From Hoeflea sp038900095 (GTDB lineage Bacteria; Pseudomonadota; Alphaproteobacteria; Rhizobiales; Rhizobiaceae), in assembly GCF_038900095.1 (NCBI RefSeq), contig NZ_JBBMQQ010000001.1, positions 868,001 through 932,000 on the forward strand: 64,000 bases of DNA, read 5' to 3'. The translations under genes were made by a program, and so were the position numbers. Shown in pieces: positions 53,186-60,945 of this stretch (within the stretch, counting starts at the first letter, position 1; each line of letters starts with the position of its first letter). The notes below the pieces were generated by a model. That model had not been told where the DNA came from and ran no database searches. It worked only from the letters and a program-made list of their open reading frames with translations.

Positions 53186-54508
53186 TCAGGGCTCCATCAA
53201 ATCATCAAGGTCGGAATAGTCGGGCAGGGTGCTCTCGATTGCCTTGCCATCCCGGATCACGGTTCGGTTGCTTTCCGGGCGCGACAGAAGTTCGGTCAGG
53301 CTACGTCCGCGAAACAGCACCAGGTCCGCCTTCGCGCCGATTGCCAGCCTGCCCGCCCCGTCCAGCCGCATGGCCTGCGCCGGGTTGGCGGTCACGGTTG
53401 CGGGCCAGTTGCCGACCGGATGGTCAAAATGCAGGATCCGGGTGGCCTCGCGGTAGACTTCCAGCACGTCGAGGTCGCCATAGGCGTAGAACGGGTCGCG
53501 GGTGTTGTCGGAGGCTACGCAGACATTGATGCCGCGGGCCGCCATTTCGTGCAGCAGCGTCACTCCGCGCCAGCGCGGTGTCGTTGCGTCCGCGCGGCGG
53601 TCCTGCAAATACATGTTGCACATCGGCAGCGAGACCACGGAGAGGTTTGCGCGGGCAACCTTGTCCAGCGTCGCCTTGACCATGTCATCGGGTTGCCGGG
53701 CGAGCGAACAGCAATGGCCGACAAGCACCTTGCCCTCAAAACCATGGCGCAAGGCGGCATCGGCAATACGGTCGAGCGAAACGGCGTTTACGTCATCGGT
53801 CTCGTCGGCATGGAAATCGAGGTCGAGCCCGAGCTCGATGGCCTTGGCGAACATGCGGTCGAGCAGCGTATCGAGATCGGGCACCATGTAGGTGACCGCT
53901 CCAAGAATGCCGCGGTGGCGGGCAACGGTTTGCGCCAACCGGTTGAACCAGCTCTCGTTTCGCGCTTCATCGATGCCGAAGAGGCAGGCGGCCTGCAACT
54001 CAACCCTGCCTTGCCAACGCTGCCTGACGGTGTCGAAGACAGGCCAGGAGATATCTTCCTGCGGCGGAACGGAATCGAGGTGGGTGCGGAGCGCCCTGGT
54101 GCCGTGGGCATAGGCGCAGGCAAGGGAGAACTCCATCCGCCGATCGACATCTTCCGCTGTCCAGCGGGCCTTGCGGTCGTCGCCAACTGCGCTCAACGCG
54201 CCCGGAAAGGAGCCGTCTGGGTTGGGTTTGCGGGCCCAGATGTGGCCCTTGTCGATGTGGGTGTGGCAATCGACGAAGGCCGGATAGGCGATGCCGCCCC
54301 GGCAATCGACCGCAAATGTGTCCACGGGCTTCGTACCGGCTGCATGAATTGCCCTGATCGCACCGTCAGCGATTTCAATCGCTGCCATCGAGAACCCTTC
54401 GGTATCGAAGTCAAAGCCTTCGATATTATCCAGGTGGGACCGGTGCAGCCGGAGATTGCTCAGCGTGTAGGTGCCATTTTCGGGCAGGATCAAGGTATGC
54501 GGTGTCAC
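53186..54508 (-). CDS. Cytosine-deaminase-like amidohydrolase
   Basis: A 440-residue TIM-barrel amidohydrolase of the CodA branch. The metal ligands are seen in DCHTHIDKGHIWARK, LDLDFHADETDDVNAVSLDR (His, then catalytic Glu), VGHCCSLARQ and the terminal Asp in VCVASDNTRDPFYAYGDLDV. The family deaminates or hydrolyses cyclic ureas and amidines such as cytosine, isoguanine or creatinine. Start GTG directly follows the permease stop (TGAGTG). In an operon with an importer and an FAD oxidase it is probably the first catabolic enzyme for the imported compound. Confidence 0.86.
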   Translation of the reverse strand: MTPHTLILPENGTYTLSNLRLHRSHLDNIEGFDFDTEGFSMAAIEIADGAIRAIHAAGTKPVDTFAVDCRGGIAYPAFVDCHTHIDKGHIWARKPNPDGSFPGALSAVGDDRKARWTAEDVDRRMEFSLACAYAHGTRALRTHLDSVPPQEDISWPVFDTVRQRWQGRVELQAACLFGIDEARNESWFNRLAQTVARHRGILGAVTYMVPDLDTLLDRMFAKAIELGLDLDFHADETDDVNAVSLDRIADAALRHGFEGKVLVGHCCSLARQPDDMVKATLDKVARANLSVVSLPMCNMYLQDRRADATTPRWRGVTLLHEMAARGINVCVASDNTRDPFYAYGDLDVLEVYREATRILHFDHPVGNWPATVTANPAQAMRLDGAGRLAIGAKADLVLFRGRSLTELLSRPESNRTVIRDGKAIESTLPDYSDLDDLMEP

Positions 54509-55363
54509 TCACTGCTCCTGTTTGAGCGCGCTCTCATGCCAGCGGTGCAGCACGAGGTGGGAGATCCAGGACAAGGCAAGAAATATGACGATCCCGGTCA
54601 GGGAGATCAGGATCAGGGCGGCGAACAGCCGCGGCGCATTGAGCCGGTATCCCGCCTCGATGATGCGCGAGGCGAGGCCGGAGGACTGGCCTGCGGTGCC
54701 GGCTACGAATTCGGCCACCACGGCGCCGATCAATGCCAATCCGCCGGCGATCTTCAACCCTCCGAGGAAATAGGGCATCGCTGCGGGTAGGCGGAGGTGC
54801 CACAGGGTTTGCCACCGGGTGGCACCGTTGAGCTTGAAATAGTCGATCAGGTTGCGGTCGACCGAATTGAGCCCGAGCGTGGTGTTGGACAGGATCGGGA
54901 AGAAGGCAACGATCCAGGCACAGAGCAGCAGCTTTGTCGTCTGGTCATCGACATAGATGTTGATCAGCGGAAAGATCGCCACGATCGGGGTCACCTGCAG
55001 CACGATGGCGAAGGGAAACAGGCTCATCTCGACCCAGCGCGACTGGGTAAACAAAACCGATAGCCCGACGCCGCCGAAAACGGCCAGCGCCAGCGACAGA
55101 ACGGTGATCCGCAAGGTGACCAGCAGCGAAGAAAACAGCAGGCCTGCGTCTTCGATCAGGGTGTCGAGAACCATGCCGGGGCGCGGCAGGATGTATTTCG
55201 GGATTTCGTTCCAGACGCAGATGCGATCCCACAGGATGATGGCCGCTGCCATGATCAGGAGCGGCAGCAGCCAGCGACCGGTGCGTTCGAGCTTGCGGCT
55301 GCGCTCGCGGCGGGCTTCTTCAGCGTCAACCACGACGGGCGCAGGTCTTTCAGTGGACGGCAT
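54509..55363 (-). CDS. ABC transporter permease
   Basis: A 284-residue inner-membrane permease with about six helices (LLPLLIMAAAIILWDRICVW first) and the binding-protein-dependent EAA motif in LNGATRWQTLWHLRLPAAMP. The ATG at 55363 follows GGAGGCTGCTG, so the true protein starts MPSTERPAPV and overlaps the ATPase gene by 14 bases; the longer frame from 55474 is within the ATPase gene. One permease gene only, so a homodimer is expected. Member of the nitrate/taurine/NMT1-type importer family. Confidence 0.92.
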   Translation of the reverse strand: MPSTERPAPVVVDAEEARRERSRKLERTGRWLLPLLIMAAAIILWDRICVWNEIPKYILPRPGMVLDTLIEDAGLLFSSLLVTLRITVLSLALAVFGGVGLSVLFTQSRWVEMSLFPFAIVLQVTPIVAIFPLINIYVDDQTTKLLLCAWIVAFFPILSNTTLGLNSVDRNLIDYFKLNGATRWQTLWHLRLPAAMPYFLGGLKIAGGLALIGAVVAEFVAGTAGQSSGLASRIIEAGYRLNAPRLFAALILISLTGIVIFLALSWISHLVLHRWHESALKQEQ

Positions 55364-56135
55364 CAGCAGCCTCCATGCCCATGGCGCGTGAGAGTGTGTC
55401 GGAGGTATTGCGGCATAGCTCGGCATAATGCGCCGATGTTCTGAAATCCGCGCCGCGCGGGTAGGGGGCGTCAATCGTCAATTCCTCAAACACCCTGCCC
55501 GGATGGGCGGCCATGACGGTGATGCGGTTTGACAGGAAAACGCTTTCGAACACCGAATGGGTGACGAAGAGCACGGTGAAACGGCGTTCCTGCCAGAGTT
55601 CGAGCAAATCGTTGTTGAGCTTGAACCGGGTGATTTCGTCGAGTGCGGCGAAAGGCTCGTCCATCAGCAGGATGCGCGGCCGGGTCACCAGTCCCCGGGC
55701 AATGGATACGCGCATCTTCATGCCGCCGGACAATTCGCGGGGAACGGCGTTCTCAAACCCTGTCAGGTGAACCCGCTCGAGCACTTCGGCGATCTGCGGT
55801 TCGGCCTGTTTGCGCGAGACGCCACGCAACCGCAGCGGCAGCCAGACATTGTCGTAGACACTGGCCCAGGGCATCAGCGTCGGTTCCTGGAAGACAAATC
55901 CGATGTCGTTCTGCTCAAGTGGCGCCCCGCGCCAGTCGACCACGCCGGAAGTGGGCGATGACAGTCCGGCAATGATCCGCAAGGCCGTCGACTTTCCGCA
56001 GCCGGAAGGGCCGAGAAGGCTCATGAAGTCGCCATCGTTGACGGTCAGGTTGACCTTGTCGAGCGCCGTGACGCCGGATGCGAAGGTCTTGCCAATGGAT
56101 TGCAGGATCAGGAAGGGATGTGTCCGGTCAGGCAT
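55350..56135 (-). CDS. ABC transporter ATP-binding protein
   Basis: A 261-residue ATPase: Walker A LLGPSGCGKSTALRI, Q-loop FVFQEPTLMPWASV, signature RELSGGMKMRVSIARG, Walker B RILLMDEPFAALDE and H-loop VLFVTHSVFESVFL. It is of the SsuB/TauB/ThiZ group that powers uptake of small organic sulfur, nitrogen or pyrimidine compounds. It begins 70 bases after the binding-protein stop; the gap may help give more binding protein than ATPase. Confidence 0.94.
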   Translation of the reverse strand: MPDRTHPFLILQSIGKTFASGVTALDKVNLTVNDGDFMSLLGPSGCGKSTALRIIAGLSSPTSGVVDWRGAPLEQNDIGFVFQEPTLMPWASVYDNVWLPLRLRGVSRKQAEPQIAEVLERVHLTGFENAVPRELSGGMKMRVSIARGLVTRPRILLMDEPFAALDEITRFKLNNDLLELWQERRFTVLFVTHSVFESVFLSNRITVMAAHPGRVFEELTIDAPYPRGADFRTSAHYAELCRNTSDTLSRAMGMEAADAVH

Positions 56136-56205
56136 GGGTACCCAGATGGTCGTCTTGAAGGATGAGAAACCCGCCCGGGCCTTGTCGTCCGGGCGGGATG
56201 TCGTG

Positions 56206-57207
56206 TTACTTCTTCAGATCGAGCCCGACGCCATTGTTGACGTAGTCGAGCGTGTAGGAGGCCTTGATGTCGATGCCGTCCTTGGCCACGCCGGCCTTGA
56301 CCATCTTGGCGTAGAAACTCTCCATCCGCGCGTCGGTCATGGCGCCGATGCCCATGGTCTCGGTGTCGCCGGAATCGACGATGCCGTATTCCTTGAGCTT
56401 GTCGATCGAGAAGGCGATCTGCTCGTCGGTCATGTCCGGATTGTCTTCCTGGATCATGGCATTGGCGGCAGAATTGTCGCCATAGAGGTAGTTGTACCAG
56501 CCCTTGATTGAGCCATCGACGAAGCATTTTACCACTTCGGGTTTTTCATCGATTGTTGCCTGCATGGTCTCGATGGTGGTCGAGTAGGTGTCAAAACCGT
56601 AATCGGCAACCAGGAACAGGTTCGGCTTGAACCCGCCTTCACGTTCAACTGCGAACGGCTCGGAGGTGATGTAGCCCTGCTGTGCCGATTTCGGGTTGGC
56701 GATGAAAGGTGCGGGGTTGAAGGTGTAGGGGACCCGCTTGGAGGCATCAAAACCGTATTCGGTGATCATGTATTGGAAATAGCTCTGGAACCCGGCATCG
56801 CCCAAAATGAATTGTTCGGCATTCTTGAGCTCTTCCCAGGTATCGAGGCCCTGACCGGGATGGGTCATGATAACCTGCGGTTCCTTCTGGAAGGAGGCTG
56901 CGACAACCTTGACCGGAATTTCCTGCTCGACCGCAGAGAAAGCCTCGAGCATGTTGCCGCCCATGTGAAACTCGATCTTGCCGGCCAGCAGCAATGCGCG
57001 GTTGTTCACCTGGGGCCCGCCCTGGGCGATTGTCACGTCAAGGCCGCAGGCGGCATAGGTGCCATCGGCAACTGATTGATAGAATCCGCCATGTTCCGGC
57101 TGCGCCAGCCAGTTCGTGCCAAATGTGACCTTCTCTGCAGCTGAAGCCTGGGCACCCATGGCCAGGACAACCGCCAGTGCGGCTGAAGAACGAAGTAGAA
57201 GCGTCAT
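56206..57207 (-). CDS. ABC transporter substrate-binding protein, NMT1/THI5-like
   Basis: A 333-residue periplasmic binding protein. The signal peptide is LLRSSAALAVVLAMGAQASA. The mature protein has KVTFGTNWLAQPEHGGFYQS, then DGTYAACGLDVTIAQGGPQV and YGFDASKRVPYTFNPAPFIA, typical of the NMT1/THI5-like branch that binds pyrimidine precursors, formylaminopyrimidine, riboflavin or similar heterocycles. Start at ATG 57207, eight bases after AAGGG. First gene of the leftward seven-gene unit, divergent from the ridA-creatininase pair over 292 bases. Confidence 0.92.
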   Translation of the reverse strand: MTLLLRSSAALAVVLAMGAQASAAEKVTFGTNWLAQPEHGGFYQSVADGTYAACGLDVTIAQGGPQVNNRALLLAGKIEFHMGGNMLEAFSAVEQEIPVKVVAASFQKEPQVIMTHPGQGLDTWEELKNAEQFILGDAGFQSYFQYMITEYGFDASKRVPYTFNPAPFIANPKSAQQGYITSEPFAVEREGGFKPNLFLVADYGFDTYSTTIETMQATIDEKPEVVKCFVDGSIKGWYNYLYGDNSAANAMIQEDNPDMTDEQIAFSIDKLKEYGIVDSGDTETMGIGAMTDARMESFYAKMVKAGVAKDGIDIKASYTLDYVNNGVGLDLKK

Positions 57208-57499
57208 GTACACCATCCCTTGGTTTTGGTCCGGGGGTCGAATCACCCCTGCATTTTTACTGACAATCGATCCAAGCAAGCGTCATGCCACCACTGGCCA
57301 GACCGGCCTTGTCACGGGTTTCGGCCCCCCGTTGATTACACTGCTTGGGAAACTGCCTACGGAGTAAACTGATTGCCCAAAAACATGCCTGAAAATGCCG
57401 ACATTCCGCAGAGTGACCCATTCCCGCCCGGTTTGGAATAGACGGGGAAAACTTTGTGGGCTTAATAGGCGATGATCTGATCTGCCTGGGATAGCCGCC

Positions 57500-57892
57500 A
57501 TGAAACACCATACGCCATCGTCCATAAGGGCGCCGTTCGCCCGTTACAGCCATGGTGTGGAAGTCCCGCCGGGACACCGTCTGGTGCTTTGTTCGGGGCA
57601 ATTGTCGATAGATATTGACGATCACGTTCCCGAAACAGCAGAAGCGCAAACCGAACTGTGCTTCAATAATGTCGCCGCAATACTGCAGTCGGCGAACATG
57701 TCGCTGGCAGATATCGTGCGGATCAATTCCTACGTCACGGATCGGGCTCATTTGCCCGGCTACATGAAAGTGCGCGACCGCTTGTTTGGCGATCCGGCGC
57801 CGGCCTCGACCCTGATGATCGTTTCGGGCTTTGCCCGCGAGGAATTCAAGGTGGAAATCGAAGTCATTGCCGCTGCGCCTGACGAAGAGTGA
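57500..57892 (+). CDS. RidA/YjgF family protein lacking the catalytic arginine
   Basis: A 130-residue Rid-family protein: LCSGQLSIDIDDHVPETAEA, LCFNNVAAILQSANMSLADI, VRINSYVTDRAHLPGYMKVR, with the C-terminal VEIEVIAAAP glutamate. At the site of Arg105, which in RidA holds the imine, the sequence is PAPASTLM, giving Ser103. By that criterion it should not be a standard 2-aminoacrylate deaminase and fits the arginine-less Rid groups found in catabolic operons. Twelve bases separate it from the creatininase-like gene. Confidence 0.88.
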   Translation: MKHHTPSSIRAPFARYSHGVEVPPGHRLVLCSGQLSIDIDDHVPETAEAQTELCFNNVAAILQSANMSLADIVRINSYVTDRAHLPGYMKVRDRLFGDPAPASTLMIVSGFAREEFKVEIEVIAAAPDEE

Positions 57893-57903
57893 AGGAAGAA
57901 ATC

Positions 57904-58698
57904 ATGACGCGGAAAATCTGGTGGGGCGATTTCACGACACGCGAGTTCGAAGGGCTTGACCCGGAATCGACGATTGCAGTGCTGCCGGTGGCGGCCGTCG
58001 AGCAGCACGGGCCGCATTTGCCGGTTTCGACCGACAGCTCGATCATGCAGGGCATGCTCGAGACAGTGATCGGGCAGGCGCCGGACGACCTCGATATCAG
58101 GATTTTGCCGATCCAGTGCATCGGCAAATCAAACGAGCACCAGCATGCGGCCGGCACGCTGACAATCCCTGCAACCACGCTGATCGAACACTGGGTGGAA
58201 CTGGGACACTCGATCGCGCGCGCGGGGATCCGCAAGGTGGTTCTGGTCAATTCCCATGGCGGCAATGAAGAGGTGATGGGCATTGTCGCACGCGAGTTGC
58301 GGGTGCGGGCCAGGATGTTGGCGGTCAAGACATCCTGGATGCGGTTCGGTTTGCCTGAAGCAATGTACAGCGAAACGGAAACCGCCTACGGCATCCATGG
58401 CGGCGATGTCGAAACATCACTGATGCTGCATTTCCGTCCCGATCTCGTAGCCTTCGACAAGGCTGAAAATTTCGTCTCGGCGGTGACGCGTGCGGAAAAC
58501 GAGTTCGAGCTGCTCCGGCATACGGGACCCCATGCGTTCGCCTGGATTGCAAGCGACGTGAACCCCTCGGGTGCGGTTGGCGAGGCAGCACTCGCGACAG
58601 CTCAAAAGGGCGAGGCGACAGCCCGGCACCAGGCCGAAGGCTTCCTCAAACTGATGTCGGATGTCAGGTCAGCCAAACTTGATGATTGGTTGGTCTGA
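57904..58698 (+). CDS. Creatininase family amidohydrolase
   Basis: A 264-residue creatininase-fold hydrolase. The metal ligands are visible: Glu and His in AAVEQHGPHLPVSTDS with the following Asp, His in VVLVNSHGGNEEVMGIVARE and Glu in GIHGGDVETSLML. The family opens cyclic amides such as creatinine and formylaminopyrimidine-like rings, or acts in cofactor maturation. ATG 57904 has AAGGAAGAAATC before it; the frame opens at a GTG overlapping ridA, less likely. The flanking importer suggests that it acts on the imported compound. Confidence 0.9.
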   Translation: MTRKIWWGDFTTREFEGLDPESTIAVLPVAAVEQHGPHLPVSTDSSIMQGMLETVIGQAPDDLDIRILPIQCIGKSNEHQHAAGTLTIPATTLIEHWVELGHSIARAGIRKVVLVNSHGGNEEVMGIVARELRVRARMLAVKTSWMRFGLPEAMYSETETAYGIHGGDVETSLMLHFRPDLVAFDKAENFVSAVTRAENEFELLRHTGPHAFAWIASDVNPSGAVGEAALATAQKGEATARHQAEGFLKLMSDVRSAKLDDWLV

Positions 58699-58716
58699 CC
58701 GGCCTTGCCGGCCATG

Positions 58717-59079
58717 TCAGCTCTTGGGAATCGTCTTGATGCGGCCGACCATATCGACGACCTCGACCTTGAGCAGTTTCGAGAACTTGACGTTGATGGT
58801 GAATTTGCCCTGAGACCTGGCCTTGCCGCGCACTTTCGTGGGGATGCCGGGAATGGTCAGGCTGACGTCTTCGACCTTGCGGGGGAAATAATCCGAGGTC
58901 AGCAGACAGCCGTCCTCGCACAGATTGACCATCCAGCACGGCACTGAAAGTTCGTCCTCGCGTCCGCGCTGACGGATGCGGGCAATTACCGGGCAGTTCG
59001 CATCCCGCCGCGGATAAACGCGCCGTTCCGGCTTGGCCTCGCCAATGGATTGGGTGATCAGGTAATTTTTCGGCTTCAT
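58717..59079 (-). CDS. PilZ domain protein
   Basis: A 120-residue PilZ-type protein, expected to bind cyclic-di-GMP. The RxxxR motif is present in ERRVYPRRD (Arg20, Arg24). The second motif, normally (D/N)-x-S-x-x-G, reads N52-L-C-E-D-G57, with cysteine for serine. The rest is beta-barrel (VSLTIPGIPTKVRGKARSQG and FTINVKFSKLLKVEV). ATG 59079 follows GAGG by seven bases; a TTG at 59085 is less likely. Monocistronic; converges on the creatininase gene. Confidence 0.85.
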   Translation of the reverse strand: MKPKNYLITQSIGEAKPERRVYPRRDANCPVIARIRQRGREDELSVPCWMVNLCEDGCLLTSDYFPRKVEDVSLTIPGIPTKVRGKARSQGKFTINVKFSKLLKVEVVDMVGRIKTIPKS

Positions 59080-59424
59080 GGACAATTCCTCACTTAGCCG
59101 CAGTTAGCTAAGTCTGAGTTTTGCCGAACGGAAGCTAATTAAGTGTTTATTTGTTTACTTGATAGTGAGGGGTAATCTAACGATTGCGCCCGAATACCAT
59201 GGGAAATGTCCGCATTTTGACGGGTTGCCAGATATAAACTGGGCATGATCTGCGGTGGCCGTGCAAGCTACATCCGACTGGTCTTTTCCGGGGCTTCGAC
59301 AGTCTGCACGGACGCGAAGAGCGTCCCCGCCGCGAGCGGGTCTGGTTGTTCCACTTGAACCGAATGGCCGGGCGTGAACCACACCCGGCCATCGGTCCTG
59401 GATATCAAATCCGATTCTGCAGGA
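59080..59424. other. Region between PilZ gene and heme-oxygenase gene
   Basis: A 345-base region holding the PilZ promoter side (AT-rich, 59100-59170) and the end of the leftward heme operon. A nine-base hairpin (59364-59392) lies after the heme-oxygenase stop. Open frames within have neither ribosome sites nor family features. No other gene is supported. Confidence 0.5.
59364..59392 (-). terminator. Hairpin after the heme-oxygenase gene, possible terminator
   Basis: ATGGCCGGG (59364-59372) pairs exactly with CCCGGCCAT (59384-59392) with an 11-base loop, 33 bases past the stop of the leftward gene. No T-run follows on the minus strand, so it could instead be a 3' protective structure. Confidence 0.45.
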
Positions 59425-59739
59425 TCAGGCGTCGAGAACGGCCTCGAACCCCTCGAAATTCGGGTGGCCGGCATACATTCCCTTGTTGTTGCCGGCATTC
59501 TTGTGGGCGTTGCGGAAATTCTCTGAATGGGTCCAGTCGATGAAGCTTTCATGCGACTGCCAGACGGTGTGGGAGGCATAGAGGGTTTGCCCGGTCTCTT
59601 CGTTCTTCGGGCCCTTGAGCAGGTGAAAGGTCTTGAAGCCGGGTACCTCTTTCAGGCTTGAATCCCGGTTGCGCCAGACATCCTCGAAAGCTTTCTCATG
59701 GCCTTCATTGATGATGAAACGGTTCATTGCGATAAACAT
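59425..59739 (-). CDS. IsdG-type heme-degrading monooxygenase
   Basis: A 104-residue ABM-fold protein. Its N-W-H triad matches the IsdG heme-degrading oxygenases: Asn6 (FIAMNRFII), Trp69 (FIDWTHSENF) and His79 (RNAHKNAG), with the W-to-H distance of ten as in IsdG. In Bradyrhizobium related proteins (HmuQ/HmuD) degrade heme to release iron. Strong ribosome site AAGGAGAAGACAAC. Its place after tonB in an operon with a TonB-dependent receptor and ExbBD supports use of imported heme. A general antibiotic-biosynthesis-monooxygenase label would miss this. Confidence 0.88.
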   Translation of the reverse strand: MFIAMNRFIINEGHEKAFEDVWRNRDSSLKEVPGFKTFHLLKGPKNEETGQTLYASHTVWQSHESFIDWTHSENFRNAHKNAGNNKGMYAGHPNFEGFEAVLDA

Positions 59740-59957
59740 GTTGTCTTCTCCTTTGTGATTTGTCGAACCGGGAAATTTGCTTGTCGTGACAAGCCGCTTT
59801 CCGGGAAAGGGCTGCTGGTGGCGGCGTTGCTATCTCCGTCCTCATCCCGAGCGAGATGCGCGAAGTGGAGGCATTCGATGAGCGCCGGGTCACCGGTCAG
59901 CTGTTCGCTGACGAGCTTGTGCAGCTGCAACCGGCACAAGGTCTGGAAACGATGCAT
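59724..59957 (-). CDS. Small ORF (77 aa) between tonB and the heme oxygenase
   Basis: A 77-residue frame, MHRFQTLCRLQLHKLVSEQL at the start. It lies four bases after tonB, has GGAGG seven bases before its ATG and overlaps the next gene by 16 bases. The first 40 residues look protein-like and helical; the C-terminal half does not. No family is recognised. A hairpin lies within (59768-59804, CCGGGAAA against TTTCCGG with an inner GCTTG/CAAGC), so part of this stretch may be a regulatory leader of the heme oxygenase gene rather than coding. Confidence 0.5.
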   Translation of the reverse strand: MHRFQTLCRLQLHKLVSEQLTGDPALIECLHFAHLARDEDGDSNAATSSPFPESGLSRQANFPVRQITKEKTTCLSQ

Positions 59958-59961
59958 CCGA

Positions 59962-60945
59962 CTACCTCCGAAACTCGATTGGTATGACAAAACGGGTCCG
60001 GGCGCCCGCAGGTGGTTTGGGGAAGGGGGCTGCCCTTTTGATGTGGGCGAGTGCGGCCTTGTCGACGCGGGTACTGCCTGAACTTTTGGAGACGGCCACA
60101 CGGACGGCCTGGCCGCTGGCCGTGACGTGGAAACTGACATGGGTCACGCCCCTGCCGCCGGCATTTCTCTGTCTCGTTCTGGCAATCTTGGCGTATACCT
60201 TGCCGGGATAATTGGCCGCCGCGGCATTGCCGGAATTGGCCGATCTCGGTTTCGACTTGCTCTTGCCGCTGGACGACGCCCTGGCCTTGGCCTTGCCGTC
60301 CTGAGACCCGGCCTTGGCGTTGACTTTCGAGCTGGACGTCTTGCTGCCGGCACTGGCTTTCTGGCGTGGTTTTTTCTGTCGTTTCGGCTTTGCAACGGGC
60401 TTGGGAACATCTGCCGGAGCGTTGGCCACGACAGGCTCGGTCCTTTCCACCGGCGCGACGGTTTCGGCTGGCTTGACCGGGACGGTGCTGGTTTCCACCG
60501 AAGTTGGCTTGATCGGTCGCGGCGTTTCCGGTTCCTGCTGGTTGGCGGGTGCTTGAGGAGTCGAACTCTCCACCCGCTCCGAGGCGGATGGAGAGATCAG
60601 GCTCTCGTCCTGCGAGGGGTCCAGCCTGAAAGAAGATGGAGAAACCGCGCTTTGGGCAGAGATCACGGGCGCCGTCGCCTTCGCAGGCGTTGCGACCGGC
60701 CGGGTGAGCTTTGGAGTTGTTGTTGCCTCGGTCTCTTGCGTCTGCACAGGCTCAAGCCTGTCGCCGGCCTTGATCAGGTCGGCAAAGTCGCTGCCCAGTA
60801 CCGCTTCCTGCTCGTTGTCTCCTCCCTCGACCAGTATCTCCTGGCCGAATTCGGGCGAGATTGCCATTGCGGCAACGTGCAGCAGGGACGAAGCCAGCAA
60901 AGCCGCAACAGCCGTCAGGCGCAATCTGGAGGCCGGGGAGATCAA
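59962..60945 (-). CDS. tonB: TonB family energy-transducing protein
   Basis: A 327-residue TonB-like protein: short N-terminal membrane anchor (LRLTAVAALLASSLLHVAAM), a long proline-, lysine- and serine-rich periplasmic linker (about residues 60-235, including KPKRQKKPRQKA) and a C-terminal TonB domain (ANYPGKVYAKIARTRQRN, GVTHVSFHVTASGQAVRVAV, AAPFPKPPAG). It contacts the outer-membrane receptor and transmits energy from ExbBD. Overlaps exbD2 by four bases (ATGA). Dedicated to the receptor at the head of this operon by context. Confidence 0.92.
   Translation of the reverse strand: MISPASRLRLTAVAALLASSLLHVAAMAISPEFGQEILVEGGDNEQEAVLGSDFADLIKAGDRLEPVQTQETEATTTPKLTRPVATPAKATAPVISAQSAVSPSSFRLDPSQDESLISPSASERVESSTPQAPANQQEPETPRPIKPTSVETSTVPVKPAETVAPVERTEPVVANAPADVPKPVAKPKRQKKPRQKASAGSKTSSSKVNAKAGSQDGKAKARASSSGKSKSKPRSANSGNAAAANYPGKVYAKIARTRQRNAGGRGVTHVSFHVTASGQAVRVAVSKSSGSTRVDKAALAHIKRAAPFPKPPAGARTRFVIPIEFRR

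Noticed and set aside
51932..54790. A 952-codon plus-strand frame opposite the FAD oxidase, amidohydrolase and permease
   Set aside because: Another antisense shadow of three clear genes, with no domain or ribosome site.
57208..57499. TPP or FMN riboswitch ahead of the NMT1/THI5-like transporter or ridA
   Set aside because: A stretch near 57474 (TGATCTGATCTGCCTGG) faintly resembles the 3' half of a TPP element, but the CTGAGA core and the pairing helices are absent.
59155..59382. Leftward 75-codon frame between the PilZ and heme-oxygenase genes
   Set aside because: No ribosome site, unusual composition, and it runs through a hairpin; no family resemblance.
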